A DNA stretch of 64,000 bases from Caldicellulosiruptor acetigenus (GTDB lineage: Bacteria; Bacillota; Thermoanaerobacteria; Caldicellulosiruptorales; Caldicellulosiruptoraceae): assembly GCF_026914305.1 (NCBI RefSeq), contig NZ_CP113866.1, positions 268,501 through 332,500 on the forward strand, in the 5' to 3' direction. The notes under the pieces were generated by a model. That model did no database searches, was not told where the DNA came from, and was given only the letters and a program-made list of their open reading frames with translations. Position 1 is the stretch's first letter. The number at the start of each line of letters is the position of its first letter. A program made the translations under genes and the position numbers. This document shows, one piece after another, positions 8,703-17,415 of the stretch.

Positions 8703-10349
8703 ATGCAAGATGCTGCAAAAGGTCTAAAAAACTGGCAAAAAGCAGTAATTATAGTTTTACTTATCTCAGTGGGCTTTATTTTAACATTTGTTTTAACAAT
8801 GCCATCTGGAAGCAAAAAGAACATTTCATCTAAGCCAAAGACTGCAAAGGTACAAAAGATTTCTTTAAAGCAAACACTTTTGGTATCTGGTACTGTGCAA
8901 AGCAGCAGCACAAGAAATGTTATATCAAAGACAAATGGCACTTTAGAAAAAGTTTTTGTCAAAAACGGGCAGTATGTCAAAAAAGGCGATGTAATTGCCA
9001 AGGTAGATGAAACTCAGGCAGCTTATAAGATAGAGTCTTTGAAAAGACAGCTTTCAGAACTTGAACTTCAAAGGGAAAGTTTAGAAAGGCAGCTTCAAAA
9101 CTTTACTTTAAAATCTCCGCAGGAGGGGTTTGTACAAAACCTTGCAACAAGTGAAGGTGTGCTTGTCAGTCAAGGAATGCAGATAATGACTATTGTTGAC
9201 GACTCAAGGATGAAGCTTACTGTGCAGCTTCCTGCCTGGTGTTATGAAAAAGTAAAAAAGGGGCAGAAGGCAGAGGTTGTGGTATCTGACCTTATGGACA
9301 AGGTCGATGGTGTTGTTCAGAGCATCGGCAGCAAAATATACAAAAATCAGGATGGAGCAATGGTGTTTGATGCAAAGGTGGTAGTTTCAAACAAAAACGG
9401 AAGCTTGGCTGAAGGTATGAGGGCAAGTGTAAGCTTTCTGCTTTCAAACGGTGAGAAAGTAACATCGCTTAGCGAAGGCATTTTAGAAGTATTTTCAAAA
9501 AAGAGCATTGTAAGCCCTGTTTCTGGCAGAATAGAAAAGGTTTTTGTTGAAAATGGGCAGAAGGTAAAAACTGGTGATTTGCTTTTGAAATTTTCGGTAG
9601 ATGATATTGAGATGCAGATAAAGCAGGTTGATTTGAAGATAGAAGATATAAAATCCCAGATAAAAGCAGCCGAAGAGGATTTGAAAAACTACAAAGTTTT
9701 AGCACCGATTGATGGCAAAATAGCTGATTTGAATCTGCAAGAAGGAGATGTAGTTGCACCTGGTCAGATGATATGTTCAGTGTATGACCCGAAACACCTT
9801 GTGCTAAGTGCTCAGGTGGAAGAGCTTGACATTTTGAAGGTAAAGCCAGGACAGAAGGTTAACATAAAGCTTGATGCAGTGGGAAGCACAAAAGATAAGC
9901 CCATAGAAGGGTATGTTACGGAAATTTCTGAAAAGGCTCAGCCAGAGGGCAGCAGCATCTCAAAGTTTGTTGTTAAGATAGAATTTGAAAATAACAATAG
10001 TATAAAAATTGGGATGCATGCGGAGGCAGAGATTATCTTAAAGTCCAAGAAAGCTGCACTGGTTGTGCCGGTTGAAGCAGTTCACAAAGAAGATGGAAAA
10101 TATTATGTGTATGTTTATACACAACAAAAGTCTAAAACTTCTGAGAAAAACAAAGAACAAAAAACCAGTCAGAAAACAGACGAATACGGGCTTGACAGCT
10201 CTTACTATAAAGATTCTGAAAAAAGACAGGTCAAACTTGGCATGACAACTGAGAAGTACGCAGAAATCTTAGATGGTCTCAAAGAAGGCGAAGAAGTGGT
10301 ACTTCCAAAGTTTGATAGTGAAAAACAGGGTCAAAGTCTTTTCTATTAA
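8703..10349 (+). CDS. HlyD/MacA-like efflux adaptor with two tandem biotinyl-lipoyl units
   Basis: A 548-residue membrane-anchored adaptor. After one N-terminal helix (about 15-37) there are two successive barrel-hairpin units: the first with [19 protein letters not shown], the second with [19 protein letters not shown], each followed by a coiled-coil ([20 protein letters not shown] and a later [14 protein letters not shown]) and a returning lipoyl half. Typical MacA-like adaptors are about 400 residues with one unit, so this looks like an internal duplication. A Lys/Gln-rich linker precedes the last 40 residues. The start at 8703 is chosen from AAAGGAGAG; an upstream in-frame ATG lies inside the previous gene. 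It pairs with the FtsX-type permease downstream. Confidence 0.85.
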   Translation: MQDAAKGLKNWQKAVIIVLLISVGFILTFVLTMPSGSKKNISSKPKTAKVQKISLKQTLLVSGTVQSSSTRNVISKTNGTLEKVFVKNGQYVKKGDVIAKVDETQAAYKIESLKRQLSELELQRESLERQLQNFTLKSPQEGFVQNLATSEGVLVSQGMQIMTIVDDSRMKLTVQLPAWCYEKVKKGQKAEVVVSDLMDKVDGVVQSIGSKIYKNQDGAMVFDAKVVVSNKNGSLAEGMRASVSFLLSNGEKVTSLSEGILEVFSKKSIVSPVSGRIEKVFVENGQKVKTGDLLLKFSVDDIEMQIKQVDLKIEDIKSQIKAAEEDLKNYKVLAPIDGKIADLNLQEGDVVAPGQMICSVYDPKHLVLSAQVEELDILKVKPGQKVNIKLDAVGSTKDKPIEGYVTEISEKAQPEGSSISKFVVKIEFENNNSIKIGMHAEAEIILKSKKAALVVPVEAVHKEDGKYYVYVYTQQKSKTSEKNKEQKTSQKTDEYGLDSSYYKDSEKRQVKLGMTTEKYAEILDGLKEGEEVVLPKFDSEKQGQSLFY

Positions 10350-10368
10350 AAGGGGAAGATGTTGCGAA

Positions 10369-11556
10369 ATGGAGAAATTTCTGCTTTCTTGCAAGATGGC
10401 AATCCAGAGCATTTTTCTAAACAGGCTGAGGTCATTTCTAACGCTTCTTGGTGTTGTCATAGGAGTTGGAGCGGTGGTTGCAGCTGTGGGGCTTGCTGAG
10501 GGCACCACAGCTGGTATTACAAAAGAGATAGAAAAGCTTGGTACAAACCTTGTGTATGTTCTTATAAATCCAGCTTCAAAGAGCGAAGATGTGTCGGTTG
10601 ACGAATTTTTAGAGTTTGCAAGGAAAAATAACGATGTTATTTTAGGTGTGAGCCCCTTTGTCCAGTATCCTGCCGAAGCACTTTTCAGAGGTAAAAAAGA
10701 GGAGTGCCAGATTATTGGTGCAACAGCAGAGTACATGATGATAGAAAACCTTGCGCTTTCAAAAGGAAGGTTCATAAGTCCTGTAGACAGTGATTTTAGA
10801 CAAAAGGTGGCAGTGATAGGTTCAAGGATACAAAAAAAGCTCTTTGATAGTCAAAATCCTGTGGAGCAAGAGATAAACGTAAATGGTCAGGTTTTCAAGG
10901 TGGTTGGAGTTTTAAAAGAAAAACAGGGCGGAAGGGACAACACGGTCGACGACAGCGTCATAGTGCCCTTATTTGCCTTAAACAGCATATCCACAGGCGA
11001 GCATGCGTTTGTAAAAAATTTTTTGGTGCGCACAGTTTCTGCTGATAAGAACAATGAAGTTAAAAAGAGAATAAAAGGGTATTTGAGCAATATTGTAAAA
11101 AAGGAAGAAAACTACTCAGTCTATGATATGTCTGAGCTTATGTCAACGCTCAATCAAATAACATATCTTTTGATGATAATACTTGGCGGTATTGCTACAA
11201 TCTCTCTTGTAGTTGGTGGTATTGGAATTATGAATATTATGCTTGTGTCTGTAACAGAAAGAACAAGAGAGATTGGGATTAGAAAGGCAATTGGTGCAAA
11301 GAGAAGTGATATCAGAGTACAGTTTCTCATAGAGTCGATGGTCATAACAGGTGTTGGTGGCATAATTGGGATTTTGCTTGGATTTTTTATAATTGCAGTG
11401 GGGATTTCAAGAATTCCTGGAGTTGAGGCTGTGTATTCGCTAAAGTGGGCTTTTATGGCTTTTGGAATTTCAGTTTTGATAGGAGTTATTTTTGGGATGC
11501 TTCCAGCTGAAAAGGCAGCGCGTTTAAATCCTATTGAGGCGCTAAGATATGAATAA
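10369..11556 (+). CDS. MacB/FtsX-type ABC transporter permease
   Basis: A 395-residue protein with the MacB layout: an N-terminal membrane helix ([21 protein letters not shown]), an extracytoplasmic MacB_PCD domain (about 45-260), and three C-terminal helices with the FtsX motif [13 protein letters not shown]. It ends [13 protein letters not shown], the typical C-terminus. It would transmit force in export of a peptide, lipid or drug with the adjacent adaptor. The start at 10369 follows AGGGGAAG by about 10 bases. The usual ATP-binding subunit gene, normally between adaptor and permease, is absent from this locus. Confidence 0.88.
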   Translation: MEKFLLSCKMAIQSIFLNRLRSFLTLLGVVIGVGAVVAAVGLAEGTTAGITKEIEKLGTNLVYVLINPASKSEDVSVDEFLEFARKNNDVILGVSPFVQYPAEALFRGKKEECQIIGATAEYMMIENLALSKGRFISPVDSDFRQKVAVIGSRIQKKLFDSQNPVEQEINVNGQVFKVVGVLKEKQGGRDNTVDDSVIVPLFALNSISTGEHAFVKNFLVRTVSADKNNEVKKRIKGYLSNIVKKEENYSVYDMSELMSTLNQITYLLMIILGGIATISLVVGGIGIMNIMLVSVTERTREIGIRKAIGAKRSDIRVQFLIESMVITGVGGIIGILLGFFIIAVGISRIPGVEAVYSLKWAFMAFGISVLIGVIFGMLPAEKAARLNPIEALRYE

Positions 11557-11576
11557 AGAGTTGGAGGCAGATAAAA

Positions 11577-12269
11577 ATGAAAAGAAGTAAAATTTTGATT
11601 GCAGGGATATGTAGCCTGGCAGTTTTGATTGGCATTGTAGTAGTAGGGTGGTCTTTGGCGTCCAAAAAAGAGCTGCCAAAAGATGTTGTGGCAGTTGTAA
11701 ATGGTCACAAGATTTACAAAAAGGATTTGGATATGGCATATAGTCTTGAAGAGCTAAGATATGAAAATGCAAAAGTATCCTTTGAAGAGCTAAAAAAGAA
11801 GTATGGAGCTGATGCGGCAAAAGAGCTTGAAGGAAGCTTGCGCAAAAAGACCAGGCAGGAGATATTAGACGAGATGATAGAATGGCTTGTTTTGTACGAT
11901 GAGGCAAAGAAGGAAGGATGTGAAGTTTCACTTGATGAGGCAAAAGCTTACTATAATAAAACTCAAAAAATGATACAGGATGTTCTTTCTGGCAAGTTAT
12001 CAACAGGTGAGATGAATAATACACAAAGAGCAATAGAGCTGATAAATTCTTTTGTAAAAAAACAGGGAATATCAGAAAAAGAGCATGAAGAAATGGTAAT
12101 AAAAGAGTGTCAAATGCTACTTTCAATCCAAAAATACCTGCAAGAAAAAGAGAAACAATACAAGAATAAGCATCCTAATGCGACTTTAGTAGAGGTTGAA
12201 GATTATCTTAAAAGTTTGAGAGTTAATCTAAAAAAGAAGGCAGAGATTATAGTTAATAAGAACATCTAA
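11577..12269 (+). CDS. Exported SurA-N-like chaperone protein without PPIase domain
   Basis: A 230-residue protein with an N-terminal hydrophobic helix (about 6-26) and then the SurA N-terminal pattern VVAVVNGHKIYKKDLD, followed by a charged helical region and a Lys-rich C-terminus. SurA/PrsA proteins have a parvulin domain after this region; here none is seen, so it would be a folding chaperone or substrate-holding factor rather than an isomerase. It lies 20 bp after the permease gene with GGAGG at its start and is the last gene of the export cluster. Confidence 0.75.
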   Translation: MKRSKILIAGICSLAVLIGIVVVGWSLASKKELPKDVVAVVNGHKIYKKDLDMAYSLEELRYENAKVSFEELKKKYGADAAKELEGSLRKKTRQEILDEMIEWLVLYDEAKKEGCEVSLDEAKAYYNKTQKMIQDVLSGKLSTGEMNNTQRAIELINSFVKKQGISEKEHEEMVIKECQMLLSIQKYLQEKEKQYKNKHPNATLVEVEDYLKSLRVNLKKKAEIIVNKNI

Positions 12270-12291
12270 TAAATAAGAGCAAAAAATAATA

Positions 12292-12345
12292 GAGGCAAGG
12301 CAGCAAACTGGGAGACTCCCAATTTAAGAAGCCTTGCCTCTTTAT
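12292..12345. terminator. Bidirectional terminator between convergent operons
   Basis: GAGGCAAGGC (12292-12301) pairs with GCCTTGCCTC (12331-12340), enclosing a small GGGAG-A-CTCCC hairpin; T-rich DNA follows on the + strand and A-rich DNA precedes it. It lies between the convergent SurA-like and sufB genes and can serve both. Confidence 0.8.
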
Positions 12346-12347
12346 TT

Positions 12348-13598
12348 TTACATATTCTCCTCCTGCGTCTGCAAAATAAGCTCCTGAATATAATTTTCAA
12401 GCTGTTTTGGAAGCCCAAGTATTTTTACATCCATAAACCCTTGGGTTATAAGAGATATCGCCTCGTCTTTTGAAAGTCCTCTGCTCATTAGGTATTCTAT
12501 CTCTTCTTCGGCAATAGGACCGATTGCAGCTTCATGTGAAAGATGGCTTTGCGGTGCGCCTTGGGAAAGTAGCTCCGGTACAGCATACATCATGCCATCA
12601 CTTGATAAAAGTATTCCGCGGCAGTCAAGGTGCGCTTTTGAGAGGTTCTGACGAGCCTCTAAAATTCCGCGCGAGTATATCTTTGCACTGTCCTTTACAA
12701 TTGCTCTTGATATTGCCTGGCCGCTTGAGTTTTCACCTTCCAATATTATATGTGAGCCCATGTCAATCTCAGAGTCTTTTAGCCCATACAAAAGTGAGTT
12801 GAACGATGCAACCGAGTTTTTACCTTTCAAGATTGCAATGGGAAACGACTGTATGGATTTCACAGGTTTTAAAAGGACATAGTTTGAAACAAACACAGCA
12901 TCATCCTCAACAACCGTCACCCCGCGGGGTCTGACATAAAAATCTTCTGCCCAGTTGTGAACCATTGTAAAGGTGAGCCTGCTTCCCTTTTCAAGGTAAA
13001 ACTCAGAAATTCCAATGTGAAGCCCTTCCTTTACCTTTGGTGCTGTTGCACATCCGTTTATAATCTGAACCTCTGCACCTTCTTCCAAGATGACAATATT
13101 GTGCACGTTTTGTATCCTTGCATTTTCCTGCAAAAGCAAGCATGCCTGTATTGGCTTTTCAACCTTCTGTCCTTTGAACACTCTTATAAAATACCCGTGG
13201 GCAGGGTGTGTTGCAGAAAATGCTGTGTATTTGTCTCTGTCAGGTTTTACTGCTTTCCAGAAATACTTTTCGCAAACCTCTGGATACTTTTCCAAAGCTT
13301 CATTTATATCCAGAATCTCAAGCTGGCCCTGGTACCTTTGCTGGAGCCGTCTGTATACAACAGAGTGGTCAAGCTGCAAGAAACTTCCCGAGCGACCTTC
13401 TTCTGATACCTCTATTCCAGCATTTAGGATTGTCTTTTGAATCTCTTCTGGAAGTTTAGAGAGCTCTGAAATCTGGTCTTTTTCCTCTGCCTCTTCAAAC
13501 TGGGAAAGGTCAATGTCTGTACCATAAGCTGCTTTTTTATTTAAAGCTGACTTTGCAAGCTCCAAAATCTTTTCATCTATATAGTGTCTTGCAGACAA
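12348..13598 (-). CDS. sufB: SufB/SufD-type Fe-S cluster scaffold protein
   Basis: A 416-residue SufBD-family protein (PF01458), a right-handed beta-helix scaffold for Fe-S assembly with SufC. Conserved segments include VVEDDAVFVSNYVLLK and SRGILEARQNLSKAHLDC, and the C-terminal PQSHLSHEAAIGPI (SHEA-x-IG) with the Glu-Ala pair typical of the family; the internal Cys in HLDCRG may ligate the cluster. Only one SufBD protein accompanies SufC and there is no SufS/U nearby, the compact two-gene form found in many anaerobes. It overlaps the upstream sufC by 22 bp. Confidence 0.9.
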   Translation of the reverse strand: MSARHYIDEKILELAKSALNKKAAYGTDIDLSQFEEAEEKDQISELSKLPEEIQKTILNAGIEVSEEGRSGSFLQLDHSVVYRRLQQRYQGQLEILDINEALEKYPEVCEKYFWKAVKPDRDKYTAFSATHPAHGYFIRVFKGQKVEKPIQACLLLQENARIQNVHNIVILEEGAEVQIINGCATAPKVKEGLHIGISEFYLEKGSRLTFTMVHNWAEDFYVRPRGVTVVEDDAVFVSNYVLLKPVKSIQSFPIAILKGKNSVASFNSLLYGLKDSEIDMGSHIILEGENSSGQAISRAIVKDSAKIYSRGILEARQNLSKAHLDCRGILLSSDGMMYAVPELLSQGAPQSHLSHEAAIGPIAEEEIEYLMSRGLSKDEAISLITQGFMDVKILGLPKQLENYIQELILQTQEENM

Positions 13599-14317
13599 TT
13601 TTCACACCTCCCAAACCCGTTTTGTCTAATCTCTTCAAAGAGGTCTTCTGCAGAACCTGAGCATACAAGCTTTCCATCCATCAGAATGTGCCCTTTGTCT
13701 GCATTGACATACTCCAAAATATACCCGGTGTGTGTGACAATCAGGCCGGAGGTGTGTCGCTTCCTTACCTTTTCGCCTTTTAAAAGCTTTTTTATTACAT
13801 TTCCCAAAAGGGTTATGTTGTCAAGGTCAACACCAGACTCTGGTTCATCTAAAAGCACAAGGCTTGGTTTTTGACACAAAAGCTGCAAAAGCTCGGATCT
13901 TTTCATCTCGCCGCCAGAAAAACCATAGTTTACTTCCCTTGATAGATGCTCCTCTAAATTTAAAATTCTTGCATACTCTTGTATGTCAGCATCGGTATTT
14001 CTTATAGACTTTATTATCTCAGAAAGTTTTTGAAGCTCAACGCCTCTTATTGCCGGTGGTTTTTGGAACATCATTCCAATCCCAAGCTTTGCTCTCTCAT
14101 GCGTTGGCATGTATGTGATGTCGATGCCATTGAAAATTATCTTGCCTGACGTTATTTTGTATTTTGGAAGACCCATTATGCTCATCATGAGGGTTGTCTT
14201 TCCGCTTCCGTTCGGACCAAACAGAATGTGCGTCTCTCCATCCGGGATTGTGAGAGAGACGCCTTTTAAAATCTCTTTTGAGCCAACCTCAACGTGAAGG
14301 TCAATGATTTCAAGCAT
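13577..14317 (-). CDS. sufC: SufC Fe-S assembly ATPase
   Basis: A 246-residue ABC ATPase. The Walker A is GPNGSGKT at 34-41, the signature is SGGEMKRSELL (the SGGE-x-KR form typical of SufC rather than of transporter ATPases), and the Walker B is LVLLDEPESGVD. It powers conformational change of SufB during cluster assembly. AAGGAG lies 10 bases upstream of the ATG at 14317. The downstream sufB start lies inside this gene, implying translational coupling. Confidence 0.95.
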   Translation of the reverse strand: MLEIIDLHVEVGSKEILKGVSLTIPDGETHILFGPNGSGKTTLMMSIMGLPKYKITSGKIIFNGIDITYMPTHERAKLGIGMMFQKPPAIRGVELQKLSEIIKSIRNTDADIQEYARILNLEEHLSREVNYGFSGGEMKRSELLQLLCQKPSLVLLDEPESGVDLDNITLLGNVIKKLLKGEKVRKRHTSGLIVTHTGYILEYVNADKGHILMDGKLVCSGSAEDLFEEIRQNGFGRCENCLQDTI

Positions 14318-14488
14318 TTTTGCGACATCTCCTTGTCAAAATGGATTTGAAATCTTCTAACTTATTTATTATACCACCAAAATTGCATTTGCTAACAACA
14401 AAGATTTTACATAAAATTTAAATCAACTTAAGAAAATTGTGGTAAAATAATATCATAATTGATTTTTAAAAAGGGTGAATGTAAAAAA

Positions 14489-14815
14489 ATGAAATTAATT
14501 TTGGCCATTGTATCAGAAGTGGATAAAAACAAGGTAAACCTTGCACTTATTGAAAATGGCGTCCCTGCAACAATTATCTATTCAACAGGCGGATTTTTGA
14601 ACAGGGGCACTGTTACATTTATGATAGGTGCTGAAGATGACAAGCTTGACGAGGTAATTGATCTTATAAAAAAGAACGTGTCAGAAAGGAAAGAGGTTTC
14701 AAAATCTACTTTGCCAGCTGCTCTGCAGAGTCTGTTTTTTGTGAGCAAACAAAAGATTGAACAGGGCGGAGCGGTGATTTTTGTTTTGGACATTGAAAAC
14801 TTCTTGAAAGTTTGA
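14489..14815 (+). CDS. Cyclic-di-AMP receptor, DarA/PstA family
   Basis: A 108-residue PII-like protein. It aligns by eye with DarA: MKLILAIV at the start, TGGFLNRGTVTFMIG in the nucleotide-binding region and GGAVIFVLDIENF at the C-terminus. These trimeric cytosolic proteins bind the second messenger c-di-AMP; targets are mostly unknown. The ATG at 14489 follows AAAGGGTGA and an upstream in-frame codon was rejected because it lacks a site and adds non-conserved residues. The gene is 58 bp ahead of the thioredoxin-reductase-like gene and may be co-transcribed with it. Confidence 0.9.
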   Translation: MKLILAIVSEVDKNKVNLALIENGVPATIIYSTGGFLNRGTVTFMIGAEDDKLDEVIDLIKKNVSERKEVSKSTLPAALQSLFFVSKQKIEQGGAVIFVLDIENFLKV

Positions 14816-14873
14816 AATGATAGTTTTAAAATATACCCTGTATGGGTATAATAATATAGGGGTGAAGTTAAGG

Positions 14874-15746
14874 ATGATTTATGATTGTGCGGTGATTGGG
14901 GCAGGACCAGCAGGGCTATCTGCTGCTATAAATCTTGCTCAGACAAACAGAAGTGTTGTTGTGTTTACAACAAAAGAAGAAGATTCGAGTATCTACAGGG
15001 CACCTGAAGTGAACAACTATCTTGGGTTTCATGGTGTGTCCGGAAAAGAGCTTTTGCAGGCGTTTTATGATCATGCCAAAAAGATGGGTATTGAGATTGT
15101 GCACAAGAAGGTTATAAACTTCTACAAATCAGGTGACATTTTTACCATAAACGCAAACAACGAATTTTATGAGGCGTATTCTGTCATTTTAGCAATTGGC
15201 ACACCAAAGAAGACTTTGTTGGAAAATGAAGCTGAGTTTGTAGGTCGGGGAATTTCTTACTGTGCTGTTTGTGATGGGATGCTGTACAAGGGAAGAACCA
15301 TCGCGGTTATTGGAGAAGCTATTGAAGCTGAAGAAGAGGCTGAGTACTTGTCTGAGCTTGCAAAAAAACTGTACTATGTTCCACTTTATAAGAAGAATGA
15401 GTTTCATTTCAAAGACAATGTTGAGGTTATTTTGTCACGCCCAAAAAGTGTGTATGGGGAAGACTTTGTAAATGCATTAGAGCTTGAAGACAGAATATTG
15501 AATGTTGATGGAATATTTATAATAAGAAAGACAATGCCAGCAGACCAGCTAATTTACGGGCTTGAATTTACAGAAGACGGACACATAAAAGTTGACAGCA
15601 AGATGCAAACATCAATTGAAGGGCTTTTTGCAGCAGGAGACTGTACAGGACGTCCTTATCAGGTTGCAAAGGCTGTCGGTGAGGGTCAGATTGCCGGGCT
15701 TTCAGCCTCAACGTATGTGAAGATGGTAAAAGAAAAGCAAAAGTAA
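14874..15746 (+). CDS. Thioredoxin-reductase-like flavoprotein lacking the usual NADPH-binding motifs
   Basis: A 290-residue protein of the low-molecular-weight thioredoxin reductase fold. FAD site: GAGPAG at 9-14 and AAGDCTG near residue 262. Redox cysteines: Cys130 and Cys133 in SYCAVCDG. The second Rossmann domain normally has GGGNSA and an HRR-x3-R basic patch for NADPH; here residues 143-159 read IAVIGEAIEAEEEAEYL and no HRR is seen. This resembles ferredoxin-dependent (FFTR) or other non-NADPH thioredoxin reductases of clostridia. The ATG at 14874 starts the Rossmann strand directly. Confidence 0.85.
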   Translation: MIYDCAVIGAGPAGLSAAINLAQTNRSVVVFTTKEEDSSIYRAPEVNNYLGFHGVSGKELLQAFYDHAKKMGIEIVHKKVINFYKSGDIFTINANNEFYEAYSVILAIGTPKKTLLENEAEFVGRGISYCAVCDGMLYKGRTIAVIGEAIEAEEEAEYLSELAKKLYYVPLYKKNEFHFKDNVEVILSRPKSVYGEDFVNALELEDRILNVDGIFIIRKTMPADQLIYGLEFTEDGHIKVDSKMQTSIEGLFAAGDCTGRPYQVAKAVGEGQIAGLSASTYVKMVKEKQK

Positions 15747-15785
15747 AAAGGACTGATTCGGCGTTTGCCGATGAGGTCCTTTTTA
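15746..15785 (+). terminator. Intrinsic terminator after flavoprotein gene
   Basis: AAAAGGAC (15746-15753) pairs with GTCCTTTT (15776-15783), with an inner TCGGC-GTTT-GCCGA hairpin, followed by T residues. Confidence 0.75.
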
Positions 15786-15790
15786 TCTTT

Positions 15791-16024
15791 TTATTCCCAG
15801 TACAACAGGCTAAAAAACATATTTGCAAGCTTTGCCTGCTCTTCAAGAATGTTTTGAGGTGTTGTACCAAAACAAATAGGCACAATTTCTCTTGACTCCA
15901 AAGTTCACAAATCTGTAATTAGCTCAAACACCTTTGCAATCTTGTATCTGAATTCATCTTGTGCACAACTATTTTCAAAGCTTTTGCAAAAGTTCTGGTA
16001 GCTTTCACAAAATATCCTATACAT
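15791..16024 (-). pseudogene. Small ORF interrupted by one in-frame TGA
   Basis: On the - strand a 77-codon frame runs from ATG at 16024 (AAGGTGAGG ribosome site) to TAA at 15791, interrupted only by TGA at 15907-15905 (codon 40). The first part starts MYRIFCESYQNFCKSFE; the second includes REIVPICFGTTPQNILEEQ. Both halves look protein-like and stay in the same frame, as after a single nonsense mutation. Selenocysteine is possible in principle, but no redox motif or obvious SECIS is seen. Function unknown. Confidence 0.5.
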
Positions 16025-16097
16025 TGTACCTCACCTTGAAGATTTGCAGGTTTTAAAAACTATTATACACTAGTTGATAAAGAAATAAAAAAAATAA

Positions 16098-16135
16098 AAG
16101 GGCAGCTGAAAATTGCAATATTTCAAGCCGCCCTC
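16098..16135 (-). terminator. Terminator of the FmdB-like gene
   Basis: On the - strand AGGGC-GGC-TTGAAA pairs imperfectly with TTTCA-GC-TGCCCT, followed by TTTTATTTTTTTT. It lies directly after the FmdB stop. Confidence 0.6.
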
Positions 16136-16138
16136 TTA

Positions 16139-16357
16139 TTAAAACCCACAAGACCCGCCGCAGCATCCGCTTGAGCATGAATATCCGCCGCTGTCTGAAC
16201 GCGAAGATGAGATTATATTGACGCTTTTGAAAACTGCCTCAAGCTCATGACTGTGGCAGTTTGGACATTCAATCTCTTTGTTTTCCCTCTCTTTAATAGA
16301 TGCTCTAACATTGAACTCCTCACCGCATTCTTTGCATCTCAAATCATAGAATGGCAT
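16139..16357 (-). CDS. FmdB-family zinc-ribbon protein
   Basis: A 72-residue protein starting MPFYDLRCKECGEEFNV, with a second Cys pair in ECPNCHSHE: a Cys4 zinc ribbon of the FmdB/putative regulatory protein family (PF09723). The C-terminus is Ser/Gly/Cys-rich (CSSGCCGGSCGF), common in this family and possibly metal binding. The ATG at 16357 is preferred because AAGGAG lies 8 bases upstream; another ATG two codons earlier is too close. The longer frame upstream has no family similarity. Function is unproven; some members sit with amidase/formamidase genes, but not here. Confidence 0.85.
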   Translation of the reverse strand: MPFYDLRCKECGEEFNVRASIKERENKEIECPNCHSHELEAVFKSVNIISSSRSDSGGYSCSSGCCGGSCGF

Positions 16358-16532
16358 ACCCATCACTCCTTTTATTTTGTTTGCTAAATATATTATAGCT
16401 TCTAATCCGGCAAAGGTCAATATACATATTAGGGGTATAAGGTAATATTTCTTCACGATCAATTAAATTTACAAAAGTCCGCAGATAGATAATAGGATAA
16501 CAAATAATAACCAAGTATTTATATAGAAATAC

Positions 16533-16581
16533 TTGACATTCTCATCACATTGCTTTATAATTGAAAATGAAAATCAATTTC
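16533..16581 (+). promoter_or_regulatory. Consensus promoter with overlapping Fur box upstream of FTR1 permease
   Basis: TTGACA (16533-16538), 17-bp spacer and TATAAT (16556-16561) form a perfect sigma-A promoter. Immediately downstream GAAAATGAAAATCAATTTC (16563-16581) matches the classical 19-bp Fur box at 15 of 19 positions and would cover the start site. Iron-replete Fur should therefore repress the gene, as expected for an iron importer. Confidence 0.8.
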
Positions 16582-16606
16582 AAAAACACAGAAAGGAGTT
16601 TTTGGT

Positions 16607-17326
16607 ATGGTTCAGGGATTTGTAATTGCTTTTAGAGAGGTTTTTGAGATAATTCTTGTAGTTGCTGTGATGATTGGGGTTATTCAAAAGCTTAACCAAA
16701 AGGATTTACTAAAGAGTTTGAATATTGGGCTGGTATTAGGGATTGTTTTGAGTGCATTGCTTGGTATTATTGTATTTGCCTTTTATGAGAGCTTGGAAGA
16801 GTCCTTTGAGGGAGTTGAGATAGCATTAAAAGCTTTACTGGTGATTCTTATTACATGGTTTTTAGTTTTAGCTATTAAATATCAGAAAAGAGATTTAAAA
16901 CAGCAGACTTATGAAAAGGTTGTTAATTTCCAAAAATATTCATATGGAATTTTTCTCCTATCTCTTGTAAATGTTCTGCGAGAAGGAGCGGAACTAGTAA
17001 TATTTTCATTGGCTTCATTTTCCAAGGATAAATCCTTAACTTTATTCTACGGGATTGGTTTGGGGATATTTGCAGCTGTGCTTTTGGGCTACTTTGTATT
17101 TAAGCTTTCTAATAGAATAAATATAAGACTCTTTTTCATTGCCACAGCATTAATCTTGGTGATTGTTTCGTCTGAAGTTTTAAAAGACTTGGTTGAAGAG
17201 ATTCTTAAAGAAGGGTTAAAAACTCAAAATGAGGTTATTCCTACTGCTCTGAGCTTTGTATATATTTTGGTATTCTTAGTCTTGATGGTAAGGTCAAATA
17301 TCATTTCAAGGCAGAAAACAGAGTAA
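16607..17326 (+). CDS. FTR1-family iron permease
   Basis: A 239-residue membrane protein with about seven helices and two REXXE iron-binding motifs, R10-E11-V-F-E14 near the N-terminus and R125-E126-G-A-E129, both in conserved helices as in FTR1/EfeU. It imports iron across the cytoplasmic membrane. No EfeO or EfeB homologue is beside it, so the partner oxidase/peroxidase is missing locally. GAAAGGAG precedes the ATG. Control by Fur is supported by the overlapping operator. Confidence 0.9.
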   Translation: MVQGFVIAFREVFEIILVVAVMIGVIQKLNQKDLLKSLNIGLVLGIVLSALLGIIVFAFYESLEESFEGVEIALKALLVILITWFLVLAIKYQKRDLKQQTYEKVVNFQKYSYGIFLLSLVNVLREGAELVIFSLASFSKDKSLTLFYGIGLGIFAAVLLGYFVFKLSNRINIRLFFIATALILVIVSSEVLKDLVEEILKEGLKTQNEVIPTALSFVYILVFLVLMVRSNIISRQKTE

Positions 17327-17415
17327 AGGTTAAATCTTGTAATATTTCCCCCGCAACAAAAATATATTTTTACTGACAAGTCCATTTGAAATTGCATAGG
17401 GGGAAAGATGTTTTG

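Noticed and set aside
10269..10775. 168-codon - strand frame in the permease gene
   Set aside because: Antisense to the adaptor and MacB-like permease; codon pattern and homology support the + strand.
15568..15885. 105-codon - strand open frame after the flavoprotein gene
   Set aside because: Mostly antisense to the flavoprotein; the real - strand signal here is the TGA-interrupted gene at 15791-16024 in another frame.
15905..15907. Selenocysteine at the in-frame TGA
   Set aside because: No redox or Cys-equivalent context and no evident SECIS; a nonsense mutation is simpler, though not excluded.
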